64,000 bases of DNA from Sphingobium sp. CAP-1 (GTDB lineage: Bacteria; Pseudomonadota; Alphaproteobacteria; Sphingomonadales; Sphingomonadaceae). Under the pieces are notes generated by a model. The model was not told where the DNA came from and searched no databases. It saw nothing but the letters and a program-made list of their open reading frames with translations. This document shows, in pieces, positions 8,538-16,649 of the stretch (its first letter is position 1; every line of letters starts with the position of its first letter). A program made the translations under genes and the position numbers. The DNA is taken from NCBI RefSeq assembly GCF_009720145.1, contig NZ_CP046254.1:62001-126000 (forward strand). Reading direction: 5' to 3'.

Positions 8538-9482
8538 CTATCCGTTGGATTTCACCTCTCTTTTGTTCCGCCCGGCCCCGATTTCGGCAATCCCCCCAGC
8601 CGGGGGGAGTTGGCCTGTGCGTTGCTGGTCCAGGAATTCGGCCAGCGCACCTTCCTGATCGGGGCGCAGGGCATCGGTGGCAGCCAGATATTCCGGCGGT
8701 TCGCCCCGAAGCAGGATGGACGGACACTGGCCGTCATAATTGCCGAGATTGGGACGGTGCTGCTGGTAGCCGACCAGCGCGGCAAGCTCTGGATCGAACG
8801 CACGGGCCGCATTGGGCGGATAGGTCAGCCATTGATTTTCGTAGGGCTTCAGCCAGCCCAAGCAATAGCTGACAATGATGCCACGCCGGATCGCGCCAGT
8901 CATGTTGGCGCCGGCGCCATGCAGCGTAGAACCGAGGAAGAGGATCGCCGAACCCGGCTCCGCCTCAACCGCCACGGGCTGCGCGTCCTGCGTGGAGCCG
9001 GCATTATGGCTCCCAGGCCAGATCAATGTGGCGCCGTTTTCAGCTTTGAAGGGAGAAATCGGCCACATCACGTTGACGAGATACTCGATCTGGCCGGTCG
9101 GGCCGCGCCACATATCCTGATCCCTGTGAGGAAACTGCGCCGGGGCTCCTGGATGCAGTTCGAGCGCCTGCGTCAGGTTGAGCTGGATGGTATCGCACCA
9201 GGGGTCGAGAACCGACCGCACCAAACACATGATCGCGGGATGGCGCACGAGCCGCTCGACAGCGGGTACGCGTTTCAAAAGGCCGCCGAAGCGCTTGGTG
9301 CGCGGACCGTAGAAGCCTCCCTGACAAAAGGGTGTGGCGGCAAACCGCGGATCGAGGGCGTGATCGATCTCCGCGATCTGTGTCTTGGATGCGATGTCCC
9401 GCAACACGCAGAAGCCGTGCCGCTGCAGATCGTCATCGACCGCAGGTTCGACAGCATGGCCATAGGTGGAGAGATTTGTCAT
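8538..9482 (-). CDS. phyH: Phytanoyl-CoA dioxygenase (PhyH) family protein next to luxI
   Basis: A predicted Fe(II)/2-oxoglutarate-dependent oxygenase of 314 residues. The PhyH iron triad is visible as H119-x-D121 (FPHRDQDMW) and H188 (STLHGAG), with the 2-oxoglutarate Arg likely in AIRRG near 199. It follows luxI by 10 bp with a good ribosome binding site (gaggagg), so it should be expressed with the AHL synthase. PhyH genes beside luxI have been noted in sphingomonads, but the substrate is not established. A role in hydroxylating an acyl-homoserine lactone or its acyl precursor is only inference. Confidence 0.85.
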   Translation of the reverse strand: MTNLSTYGHAVEPAVDDDLQRHGFCVLRDIASKTQIAEIDHALDPRFAATPFCQGGFYGPRTKRFGGLLKRVPAVERLVRHPAIMCLVRSVLDPWCDTIQLNLTQALELHPGAPAQFPHRDQDMWRGPTGQIEYLVNVMWPISPFKAENGATLIWPGSHNAGSTQDAQPVAVEAEPGSAILFLGSTLHGAGANMTGAIRRGIIVSYCLGWLKPYENQWLTYPPNAARAFDPELAALVGYQQHRPNLGNYDGQCPSILLRGEPPEYLAATDALRPDQEGALAEFLDQQRTGQLPPAGGIAEIGAGRNKREVKSNG

Positions 9483-9492
9483 GGTGCCCTCC

Positions 9493-10104
9493 TCAAGCAG
9501 CCTTGGCTAGATCGGCAAGGCCGACCGAGCGCCAGATGCCGCTGGCCTGCAGCTGCTCGCGGGTGCGGCCATCGATGTCGATCTGCAAAGCGACAAGGCA
9601 GCAACTACTTGTTGAGGCGGGCAGGCCGAGGGGGCGGCAGGCCCAGCCAAAGCTCAGGATCTGCTGGAACCAGGACCACTCCGCAACGCCGGTATAGCTT
9701 TGGATTCGATTGCGCAGCGCATATCCGACGAGTGCGGACACCAACCGATTGCGCACCTCCAAGCGCTCTCGTGCGCGCAATCGTCGTGCAAGACAAAAGC
9801 GCGTGATCTCGAGGATCGCACCACCCTGGGGAGGCGCTTGTTCACATAGTTCGGAGAAAATGGTGCCGAGAATATGGTCACCGGTCGTGGGAAGCAGCCG
9901 CGCCGAGGCAAGATGCTCGCCCTCGGCGTCGGCTATCGCGATGTAGACGGCACGGTCATTGTCGAACTGGTCTATTTCATAGCGGCCGGCGACGACCGGC
10001 ACGTCCCAACGCAGAAGATCGACAAATACCCGTTTGCGTTCCTCGAACATCGAACGGAACAGGCGGTTCCCCATGGCGCGGGCAGCGCCGGTTTCGATAT
10101 GCAT
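9493..10104 (-). CDS. luxI: LuxI-type acyl-homoserine-lactone synthase
   Basis: This cytoplasmic enzyme joins S-adenosylmethionine to an acyl-ACP (or acyl-CoA) to make the quorum signal. It has 203 residues. The invariant LuxI residues can be placed: R23, F27 and W33 (ERKRVFVDLLRW), E43, D45 and D48 (YEIDQFD), R69 (SARLLPTT), and E99 and R102 (LEITRFCL). The strong ribosome binding site aaaggagg lies 5-8 bases before ATG 10104. A 16-bp palindrome sits 55 bp upstream and may be the lux box. The C-terminus (LGLPASTSS) has Ser/Thr where acyl-chain selection is read in other LuxI proteins, but chain length cannot be predicted. Confidence 0.95.
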   Translation of the reverse strand: MHIETGAARAMGNRLFRSMFEERKRVFVDLLRWDVPVVAGRYEIDQFDNDRAVYIAIADAEGEHLASARLLPTTGDHILGTIFSELCEQAPPQGGAILEITRFCLARRLRARERLEVRNRLVSALVGYALRNRIQSYTGVAEWSWFQQILSFGWACRPLGLPASTSSCCLVALQIDIDGRTREQLQASGIWRSVGLADLAKAA

Positions 10105-10158
10105 GACAGCCTCCTTTGGTGAGGCGGTCAGTCGATCAGGCCCGCGTCCTTTCGGTTA

Positions 10159-10174
10159 TCCCCAGTCCTGGGGA
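10159..10174. promoter_or_regulatory. Perfect palindrome upstream of luxI, candidate lux box
   Basis: TCCCCAG-TC-CTGGGGA is a perfect 7-bp inverted repeat ending 55 bp before the luxI start and 3 bp past the end of the upstream luxR. Size, symmetry and position fit a LuxR-type binding site controlling luxI and phyH. The bases differ from the Vibrio lux box, as expected in distant groups. Confidence 0.5.
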
Positions 10175-10176
10175 GA

Positions 10177-10920
10177 TCATCGGCCGAAAACATCTGCGAA
10201 GCTGATCTGTCCATCGAACAATGCGCGGATCGCCAGCAGCGTGCGCTTCGTCACGCCGTAGCGGTCGCGCGCATCCTTTACATGCTGGATCACCGTTTCC
10301 TGCCCAATGCCGAGGATTTGGCTAATCTCCCAGTCGGTTTTCCCGCGTGCTACCAACGCCACACATTCGGCCTGCCGCTCAGTCAGGCACGGGCCTTCGC
10401 ATGGAGCTAGGGTTTGACGGGAAAGCCTGCGCGCGGCTTCGAATGCGAAGCTGCCGATCAGCTGGACGAGCGGGAGCTGTCGTTGATCGAGCACGTCGCC
10501 TGACCCCATGGCGAATGAGCAGGACCCATTCACCTCACCAGGAATATGGGCAGGAACCGTGAAACCATCGCCCAGCCCGGCGTCGTGCGCCTCCGCCAGG
10601 ATCGACCGATCAGCAGCGCTAAGCGTGATGAGGGATTGAACCGACGACCAGGCAAAGCCGATATTGGTGCGATGGCTGGCCCGGTGGATCGGGTCACTGG
10701 CATAGAGGCGACGCGCCTGGAAACGCTCCACCCATTCTGGCGGATAATCGACGATATGGACAGAGCTCACTGCTGGCTTGAGGTCGATATGGTGGACCAG
10801 GGCAAAGTACCGAAAACCCATCTCACGCGTGATCTCGGCCATCAGACCGGCGAGTGCTCGACTGTCCTTGATTGTCGCGGCGACCGCGCAGAATTCTTGA
10901 ACTTGGCCAAGCCCGATCAT
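10177..10920 (-). CDS. LuxR-family quorum-sensing regulator (copy 1, next to luxI)
   Basis: A 247-residue AHL-responsive transcription factor. The N-terminal autoinducer-binding domain carries the conserved aromatic and acidic positions (YPPEW, LYASDPIH, FAWSSV). The C-terminal GerE-type helix-turn-helix reads LTERQAECVALVARGKTDWEISQILGIG... with QHVKDARDRYGV. The start is taken as ATG 10920, 16 bp after the upstream luxR stop. Longer frames would run 143 bp into that gene. It ends 72 bp before luxI on the same strand. Two LuxR proteins for one LuxI suggest one cognate receptor and one modulator or antiactivator, but both keep full ligand and DNA-binding domains. Confidence 0.92.
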   Translation of the reverse strand: MIGLGQVQEFCAVAATIKDSRALAGLMAEITREMGFRYFALVHHIDLKPAVSSVHIVDYPPEWVERFQARRLYASDPIHRASHRTNIGFAWSSVQSLITLSAADRSILAEAHDAGLGDGFTVPAHIPGEVNGSCSFAMGSGDVLDQRQLPLVQLIGSFAFEAARRLSRQTLAPCEGPCLTERQAECVALVARGKTDWEISQILGIGQETVIQHVKDARDRYGVTKRTLLAIRALFDGQISFADVFGR

Positions 10921-10936
10921 CACGGCCCAAGCGAGA

Positions 10937-11698
10937 TCAGAGGAGCGCGTCCATGTTGAGATGACCGTCGCGAACCGCGCGCAGCACCAGCTGCGTTCGG
11001 CGCCGCACGCCGTAGCGCCGGCGCGCGGATTCAACATATTCGTGCACGGTGTCGCGGCTAAGTCCGAGGATCTGGGCAATCTCCCAATCGCTCTTTCCTT
11101 GGGCCACGAGCGCGATACATTCGACCTGGCGCGGACTGAGGGAAACGAACGCCAAGGTCCTCATCTCTTCGCCGAGCAGTTCGCGCGCCCGGTCATAAGC
11201 GACCGAACCCAGCAACCGGGCAGAGAGAATTTCCGCCGCATCCAGCGGTTCATCGCGCGATCGGGCGACGGTGAAAATCGCCTCAGGTTCACCCGGCGTC
11301 CTGATCGGCAAACTATAGCCCGCTGCAAGGTCATGATTCCTAGCGCGTTTCAGGATGCTTCGCTGGCGCGACGAAAGCTCAAGCACGTCGCCCACCCGAT
11401 CCCAGGCGAGCCCCGACGGGGTGCGGGCGCAGGCCGCGTGGATGGGGTCCTCGATATAGTGGCGCTCCTCAAGCACCTCCTCGAGCCAGGCCGGCGGATA
11501 GGTGGTGAGGAACAGGCGCTGCCCGCCTCCGTGCCGAAGATCGACATTGTGGAGCAGCGTGAACCAGCGGAAGCCGAGTTCGCGCACGGCCGCATCAATG
11601 GTGTCTTTCAAATCGCCGAGATTTCCAGCACGCGCACATTCCTGTGCGAAACGCGTGAGGTCGTCCAGGCGGCCGCAGTCTCTTATCCTGTTCGCCAT
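10937..11698 (-). CDS. LuxR-family quorum-sensing regulator (copy 2)
   Basis: A 253-residue paralogue of the following gene, with the same two-domain structure. Ligand-pocket positions are W71, Y81, D84-P85 and W99 (YPPAW, HYIEDPIH, GLAWDRV). The DNA-binding domain reads LSPRQVECIALVAQGKSDWEIAQILGLSRDTVHEYVESARRRYGV in parts. Similarity to copy 1 along the whole length points to tandem duplication. It is the first gene of the luxR-luxR-luxI-phyH-virB run and diverges from a small truncated gene. The 222-bp divergent intergenic region carries a large inverted repeat. Confidence 0.93.
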   Translation of the reverse strand: MANRIRDCGRLDDLTRFAQECARAGNLGDLKDTIDAAVRELGFRWFTLLHNVDLRHGGGQRLFLTTYPPAWLEEVLEERHYIEDPIHAACARTPSGLAWDRVGDVLELSSRQRSILKRARNHDLAAGYSLPIRTPGEPEAIFTVARSRDEPLDAAEILSARLLGSVAYDRARELLGEEMRTLAFVSLSPRQVECIALVAQGKSDWEIAQILGLSRDTVHEYVESARRRYGVRRRTQLVLRAVRDGHLNMDALL

Positions 11699-11809
11699 AG
11701 ACGATCGAAGCTCGTCGCCAAAAGAACTTCTCGTCCAGCGTTAAGCGGCCAGCTCCGCGATTATCACGGTGAGTTGAGAACGATTCGCAAAAACCTGCGT
11801 GGAATGAAT

Positions 11810-11851
11810 CGCCTATGACACTTTGCCTGATGGTAAAGTGTCATAGGCGAC
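11810..11851. repeat. 16-bp perfect inverted repeat between divergent genes
   Basis: The arms are TCGCCTATGACACTTT (11810-11825) and its exact complement (11836-11851), around a 10-base loop. It sits 112 bp before the luxR copy 2 start and 69 bp before the divergent gene at 11921. No T-run follows on either strand, so an intrinsic terminator is unlikely. It could be an operator, a structured leader, or the paired ends of a lost small element. Confidence 0.75.
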
Positions 11852-11920
11852 AAAGAACGCTTCAATTGTGCGGATTTCGGATTCACATTGATCCTTGTAT
11901 GTGCTTGATTCAGTCGCGTT

Positions 11921-12235
11921 ATGTTTCATCCCACCACTCCTCTTGAGCCTTCTGTCAGCTGCGATATCGCTGCCGTGCTCGAGAGATTGGCGCAGGTCTC
12001 AAGCCGCCCCCGCTACGCCTTCATGCTGCTCAACCTGATTGCCCAGGTTGCTGGCCCCGACGGGAGCGCCGGTCCGTGGATCAAGCGGGACAACGAGCTT
12101 GTTTCGCTGCGCGACTGGCTTTGCGACGCTCTCACGCCAATGGCCCAGCGCAGCACGCGTAACATGGCCTTGGGCGAGCGGGTCCATAGAGACCTTGTCA
12201 GAAGCGGCGTGCTTCCGGGGGTCGGTTCCGGCTGA
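11921..12235 (+). pseudogene. Hypothetical protein cut by Tn3-family transposon
   Basis: A reading frame of 104 residues whose last five (GVGSG) and stop codon are encoded by the terminal inverted repeat of the transposon that begins at 12218. The original gene therefore continued and its 3' part is lost. The visible N-terminal part is mainly helical (IAAVLERLAQVSSRPRYAFMLLNLIAQVAG, with WIKRDNELVSLRDWLCDAL) and has no motif I can name. It diverges from the luxR pair, and because the 3' end is missing its function is open. Confidence 0.55.
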
Positions 12236-12255
12236 GGGCGGAATGACACCCTAAG
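12218..12255. repeat. Left 38-bp terminal inverted repeat of the Tn3-family element
   Basis: Begins GGGG as usual for Tn3 elements and ends in CTAAG. It contains the tnpA stop codon and also supplies the last codons of the gene truncated at 12235. It pairs with 16830-16867 with one mismatch. Confidence 0.92.
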
Positions 12256-15148
12256 CGCCGGCGTCCTTGGGCCAAAGGTACTCGCCAGTGAGGAGGATGT
12301 GTGCCCATCCGAGCGGCGAAATATGGGCGAGAAGATGGTCGGGGGTATCGAGCCCTTCGCGGCGCCGGGCCTCAACGGCATGGCCAAGGTGCAGGGTGTT
12401 CCAGTAGACGATGATGGCGGTGAGCAGGTTGAGGCCGGCGATCCGGTAATGCTGACCCTCCGTCGTGCGGTCGCGGATTTCGCCCTGACGGCCGATGCGC
12501 AGGGCATTTTTCAGCGCATGATGTGCCTCGCCTTTGTTGAGGCCGACCTGTGCACGGCGCTGCATGCCGACGTCGAGTATCCATTCGATGATGAACAGCG
12601 TCCGCTCGATCCGGCCCACCTCGCGCAGCGCGGAGGCAAGATCGTTCTGGCGCGGATAGGAGGCGAGCTTGCGCAAGATGCTGCTCGGCGCGACCTGTCC
12701 AGCGCTCATGGTGGCGGCGCAGCGGAACAGATCGGGCCAGTTGGAAACGATCAGCGCCTCACGCGCCTTGCCGCCCACCAGCGGGCGCAATTCGCTCGGC
12801 GTCGCGGCAGGGTCGAACACGTACAGTCGTTTGGATGGGAGGTCGCGGATGCGCAGTACAAGGCGGCAGCCGAGCATCGCGCTGATCCCGAACAGATGAT
12901 CGGTGAACCCGCCAGTGTCGGCGTACTGCTCTTCGATCCGTCGCCCTGCCTCATTCATCGTCAGCCCGTCGAGTAGATAAGGTGCTTCGCTGACCGTGGC
13001 TGGAATGGTCCGCGATGCAAACGGCGCGAAGCGGTCGTTGACGTGGGTATAGGCCTTGATGCCGGGATCGTTGCCGTAGCGGGCGTTGATCGTATTCATC
13101 GCTTCGCCCTGCCGTGCGGCGGGGAAGAACTGGCCATCGGCCGATGCGGATCTGCCCATACCCCAGACCTGGGCCATCGGCAGCGCCCCTTGCGCCGCGA
13201 CCACGTTGGCCAGCGCCTGGTCGATCGCCTCGCTTTCGACGTGCCAGCGAGCGAGACGGGAGAGTTGCCAATAGTCGTGAGTGTTGGAAGCCTCTGCCAT
13301 CTTACGCAGACCCAAATTCAGGCCCTCGGCAAGCAGGACGTTGAGCAGGCCGATTCGGTCGCCGCATGGCACGCCGGTGCGCAGATGCGTGAAGGCATCA
13401 GTGAAACCCAGCGCGGTATCGACTTCGAGCAGCAGATCGGTGATGCGGACGGGCGGCAGCCGGCGATACAGATCAAGCACCAGATCCTCGATCCCATCCG
13501 GCGCGTCAGCGGTGAGCCGATCAATGCGCAGCGTGCCGTCCTCGATGCTGCCTTTCGGAATTGTACCGCTGCGCGCGGCGCGACCGAGCCGGGCAAGGCC
13601 ATCAGCGAGACGCACTTTGCGGTCAGCCAGCCAGACATGCGGGTCGGACGGGACCGCCAGCTTCGCGGCATGCGCGACCGCCATCGGCACGAGGACGTGG
13701 CGCAGGTCACCATATCGATGCGAGCGGTCGAGCCATATGTCGCCCGAGCGCAGCGCGTCGCGCAGGTGAAACATGACCGCGACTTCCCGGAGGCGGGCAT
13801 CATCATCGCCCTTCGCCCGCAACTGTCGCCGCCATTTGGAATGCGGGCGCAAGAAATCGTCGGCCGCCGGAACTGCGCCCTTGGTAGCGATGACGGTAGC
13901 CGCGTCCAGCAAAGGCCGTGCAACCGCCGCAGCTTTGAGGTCGAGGCATCGCAGCATGCGCGGGGCATACCGACGGAAGCGGTGATACCCCTGATCAACA
14001 TAGGCCAGCGGATCATCGCCCAAGGTGTCCGTCAACGTCTTGGCCGTAGCGACGAGGCTGGTGAGCCGTTCCCATCCCGCCCCGCCCGCGACCGCATCTT
14101 CCAGCGACGCGCCGTCGCCATGCGCTTCGAGCAATGATTGACCGAGTGCAGTGAAGCCGTTCAAAGTCGCAGTGGTAGCGCCTCTGGTTTCTACGACCCG
14201 CGCGTCATGCAGTTGCTTCGCGTCGCGCCAGGTGCGGCCAACGATCCGGTCATGTGTTTCGATCACCGCATCCGCAGTCGCCGTGGCCCATTCAATGACG
14301 CAGACCGCCATGATAGCGCGGCGCCGATCGGCGCCGAGGTCGCGCAGGCCATCGGCGAAGTAGCGCTCGCCCTGCCGGCGTAGCCGGGCGACGCGATGCG
14401 GTGGAACACCGGCAAGTATACCATCATTGAGGTTCATCGCGCGCAGGAACTCGAGCCGGTCGAGCAGCCGGTTCGCCGCGGCGGAGTTGTTGCCCGGCTC
14501 AATCCGGCGCAGCCAGATGAAGCGGCTGATCGCCCCCGGCAGCATCTCGGTAGTCAGTCGGTCGAGCCCATCACAGGCGACGGGATCGAGACGGGCCGCG
14601 ATCCGCTTCTCGATCCGACGTTCGGCGGCGACGAGCGCGTCCGCGCACAAACGCTCGATTGTCGTGATCGCCGGCAGGATGGTCATGGTTTCACGGCAGC
14701 GGGCAATGAAGCGCCGGGCAAGGTCGTCGTTTGAGCGTGCCTGCTCGGCTTCGGCGAGAAGCCAATCGCGGAAAGCCCTGGCATACGGTCCCCGTCCGGG
14801 GAACATTCTGTATCCGTAGATACGGCGCAGCGCCTCCATGTGCTGGTGGCGGGTTTGGCGTCGAACGGCATAGGCCGCGAGCGTCTCGCCAGCGATGCCA
14901 AGCTGGGCGCCTAGAAAGGCAGATACAGTGTGGGGGATCAGTTCGCCGGGAGCAAGGGTCCGGCCTGGATATCGCAGCGCGCACAACTGCAGGGCGAACC
15001 CGATGCGGTTCTCCGGTCGGCGACGCCGGTCGATATGAATCAGGTCATCGTCTGCCAGAAGATAATGGCGCAGCAGCGCCGCTTCGTCAGTCGGTAGGTC
15101 GAGTAGGGCCGAACGCTGTCGGGCGCTGAGGATATGGCGTCTCGGCAT
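12251..15148 (-). CDS. tnpA: Tn3-family transposase TnpA (Tn5393-like)
   Basis: A DDE transposase of about 965 residues, normal for Tn3, that carries out replicative transposition at the 38-bp ends. The start is taken as ATG 15148 (MPRRHILSARQRSALLDLP), matching the N-terminus of the second transposase at 18231. The N-terminal DUF4158 region and C-terminal DDE core are present. The acidic triad is read in SASADGQFFP, HVNDRFAPF and NKGEAHHALK. The stop lies inside the terminal repeat. Similarity is strong to the broken transposase at 54174-56660. It is intact and probably active. Confidence 0.95.
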   Translation of the reverse strand: MPRRHILSARQRSALLDLPTDEAALLRHYLLADDDLIHIDRRRRPENRIGFALQLCALRYPGRTLAPGELIPHTVSAFLGAQLGIAGETLAAYAVRRQTRHQHMEALRRIYGYRMFPGRGPYARAFRDWLLAEAEQARSNDDLARRFIARCRETMTILPAITTIERLCADALVAAERRIEKRIAARLDPVACDGLDRLTTEMLPGAISRFIWLRRIEPGNNSAAANRLLDRLEFLRAMNLNDGILAGVPPHRVARLRRQGERYFADGLRDLGADRRRAIMAVCVIEWATATADAVIETHDRIVGRTWRDAKQLHDARVVETRGATTATLNGFTALGQSLLEAHGDGASLEDAVAGGAGWERLTSLVATAKTLTDTLGDDPLAYVDQGYHRFRRYAPRMLRCLDLKAAAVARPLLDAATVIATKGAVPAADDFLRPHSKWRRQLRAKGDDDARLREVAVMFHLRDALRSGDIWLDRSHRYGDLRHVLVPMAVAHAAKLAVPSDPHVWLADRKVRLADGLARLGRAARSGTIPKGSIEDGTLRIDRLTADAPDGIEDLVLDLYRRLPPVRITDLLLEVDTALGFTDAFTHLRTGVPCGDRIGLLNVLLAEGLNLGLRKMAEASNTHDYWQLSRLARWHVESEAIDQALANVVAAQGALPMAQVWGMGRSASADGQFFPAARQGEAMNTINARYGNDPGIKAYTHVNDRFAPFASRTIPATVSEAPYLLDGLTMNEAGRRIEEQYADTGGFTDHLFGISAMLGCRLVLRIRDLPSKRLYVFDPAATPSELRPLVGGKAREALIVSNWPDLFRCAATMSAGQVAPSSILRKLASYPRQNDLASALREVGRIERTLFIIEWILDVGMQRRAQVGLNKGEAHHALKNALRIGRQGEIRDRTTEGQHYRIAGLNLLTAIIVYWNTLHLGHAVEARRREGLDTPDHLLAHISPLGWAHILLTGEYLWPKDAGA

Positions 15149-15243
15149 GCACGGCTTGTCCCCATTGAACAGAAGTCTGTTTTGGACAACACTGACCCCA
15201 CGCAAATCAAGGCTTTTCGAGGCCTAATTCCAGAAGGGTTCAA
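15149..15243. promoter_or_regulatory. Divergent tnpA/tnpR region, probable res site
   Basis: The 95 bp between the divergently transcribed transposase and resolvase genes is where Tn5393-type elements carry their resolution site and both promoters. Short inverted motifs are visible (gaacagaagtctgttttgga and cttttcgagg), but I could not fix the three subsites. Confidence 0.5.
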
Positions 15244-15873
15244 TTGGGACAGCGCGCCGCCATCTACGCCAGGGTTTCGACAGCCGACCAGTCGTGCGAA
15301 CGGCAGCTCCGCGACCTGGCCGGCTTTGCCGAGCGTGGCGGCTATGAAGTGGTCGAGGTCTTCCGCGAAACCGCGTCGGGCATGAAGGCAAACCGTTCGG
15401 CGCGGGCTGAGGTGATGAAGCTGGCGCAGGCACGCCATATCGATGCGATCCTCGTTACCGAACTCAGTCGCTGGGGGCGTTCGACCCAGGACCTGCTCGA
15501 TACACTCAACCGGCTGTCGGGCTGGCGCGTGTCGGTGGTCGCGATGAGCGGCATGACGTTCGAGGTCGATACGCCGCATGGGCGGATGATGGCGACGATG
15601 CTCGCAGGTATAGCCCAGTTTGAGCGCGACATGCTGAGCGAGCGGGTCCGCTCTGGCCTTGCTGCAGCGCGGGCACGTGGCCGCAAACTCGGCCGGCAAC
15701 TGGGGGAGCGACCCAAGTCGGACCGCCTCGCGCCCAAAGTGTTGGCGCATATCGCCGAGGGGCGGAGCTATCGCTGGATCGCTCGCGACCTGGGACTCAG
15801 CAAGAACACGGTCGCCGGGATCGTGGCTCGCGCACGGGGTAACGTGAGCCCTGATGTCACGGTGACGACATGA
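15244..15873 (+). CDS. tnpR: Serine resolvase TnpR
   Basis: This site-specific serine recombinase resolves the cointegrate formed by TnpA. It has 209 residues from TTG 15244, preceded by agaaggg. The catalytic domain has the resolvase signatures YARVSTADQ (nucleophile Ser at about residue 12) and LVTELSRWGRSTQDLL, then GERVRSGLAAARARGRKLGR at the linker and a C-terminal Hin-like helix-turn-helix (IAEGRSYRWIARDLGLSKNT). The gene overlaps the next by ATGA. Confidence 0.93.
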   Translation: MGQRAAIYARVSTADQSCERQLRDLAGFAERGGYEVVEVFRETASGMKANRSARAEVMKLAQARHIDAILVTELSRWGRSTQDLLDTLNRLSGWRVSVVAMSGMTFEVDTPHGRMMATMLAGIAQFERDMLSERVRSGLAAARARGRKLGRQLGERPKSDRLAPKVLAHIAEGRSYRWIARDLGLSKNTVAGIVARARGNVSPDVTVTT

Positions 15874-16427
15874 CCGGGGCGTCTGGACGGCTGCGTCCCG
15901 ATCCCCGGCGCAAGGCGCGGTTTCGCGAAATCGCCCGAGGCATTGTCGCCAAGGATCGCTACAATCGGAAGTACGGGATCGCCGTCGACACTGCTGGCGC
16001 CATCGCGCAGGCGCTAGAGCGCGCGTACCGCGATGGAGTCCGGGACGACCCGGCCGCAGCCGTTCAAGCGCCCGAACAGGATGATGCCGGCCCGCTGGAA
16101 TGGGCGTTGATCCCACCACGACCGCGAGATGCCTTCTGGAGTATCTGCCTATACACCCTGGGCCGCGATACCGATCTCCCACGTGACGGCCATCTCGCTC
16201 CGGCTATTACCGAACGCGGAACGCCCGGATGGACACTCGTGGCAGGAGGGTACACCCCTGACAGGGTGATCAGCGATAGGAGCATTGGCCCGCTTGTCCG
16301 CCTCGGCCTTATCGCGCTCGCAGTCGATTTACCGGTTCGCATGATCGTAACCGCACAGGGGAAGGAAACATGGGCTCTCTTCTGCCAGCGCGGTGGGATG
16401 TACCCTGAGGATCTCACTGACATTTGA
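15870..16427 (+). CDS. Hypothetical passenger gene translationally coupled to tnpR
   Basis: A protein of 185 residues with no family I can name. The N-terminus is basic (RLRPDPRRKARFREIARGIVAKDRYNRKYG), which suggests nucleic-acid contact. The C-terminal half is a mixed alpha/beta stretch (TPGWTLVAGGYTPDRVISDRSIGPL, LIALAVDLPVRMIVTAQGKE). Its ATG overlaps the tnpR stop by 4 bp, so it is part of the transposon's own operon rather than captured cargo, and it may be an accessory or regulator of resolution or transposition. That role is inferred from position only. Confidence 0.6.
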   Translation: MTGASGRLRPDPRRKARFREIARGIVAKDRYNRKYGIAVDTAGAIAQALERAYRDGVRDDPAAAVQAPEQDDAGPLEWALIPPRPRDAFWSICLYTLGRDTDLPRDGHLAPAITERGTPGWTLVAGGYTPDRVISDRSIGPLVRLGLIALAVDLPVRMIVTAQGKETWALFCQRGGMYPEDLTDI

Positions 16428-16500
16428 TCCATTTGATCGACATCCATCCGGCGGAATGGTGAAGGGCAGCATCCGCCCCGTTGCAGACGTTCCCAATGGT

Positions 16501-16619
16501 CGTCATCCCGGCGCATGCCGGGACCGTGGGCTGTCTTTAGAAGCAGCCTCACGTCCGGGCGCCCTGGCGATAGCTATCGCCTCAAGACTTGCCCACGGTC
16601 CCGGCATGCGCCGGGATGA
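16501..16619. repeat. REP-like inverted repeat pair 1 inside the transposon
   Basis: CGTCATCCCGGCGCATGCCG continues to 16530 and is repeated as its exact complement at 16590-16619 (30-bp arms, 59-bp spacer). The arms are themselves palindromic around GCATGC. Extragenic repeats of this look are common in proteobacterial genomes. This one lies in the 400-bp gene-free tail of the Tn3 element (16428-16829). Confidence 0.85.
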
Positions 16620-16649
16620 CGGATGACCGCGCCCCACCCCAAATCAGCC

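Noticed and set aside
11810..11851. Intrinsic terminator
   Set aside because: The hairpin has no following T-run on either strand and lies between divergent genes.
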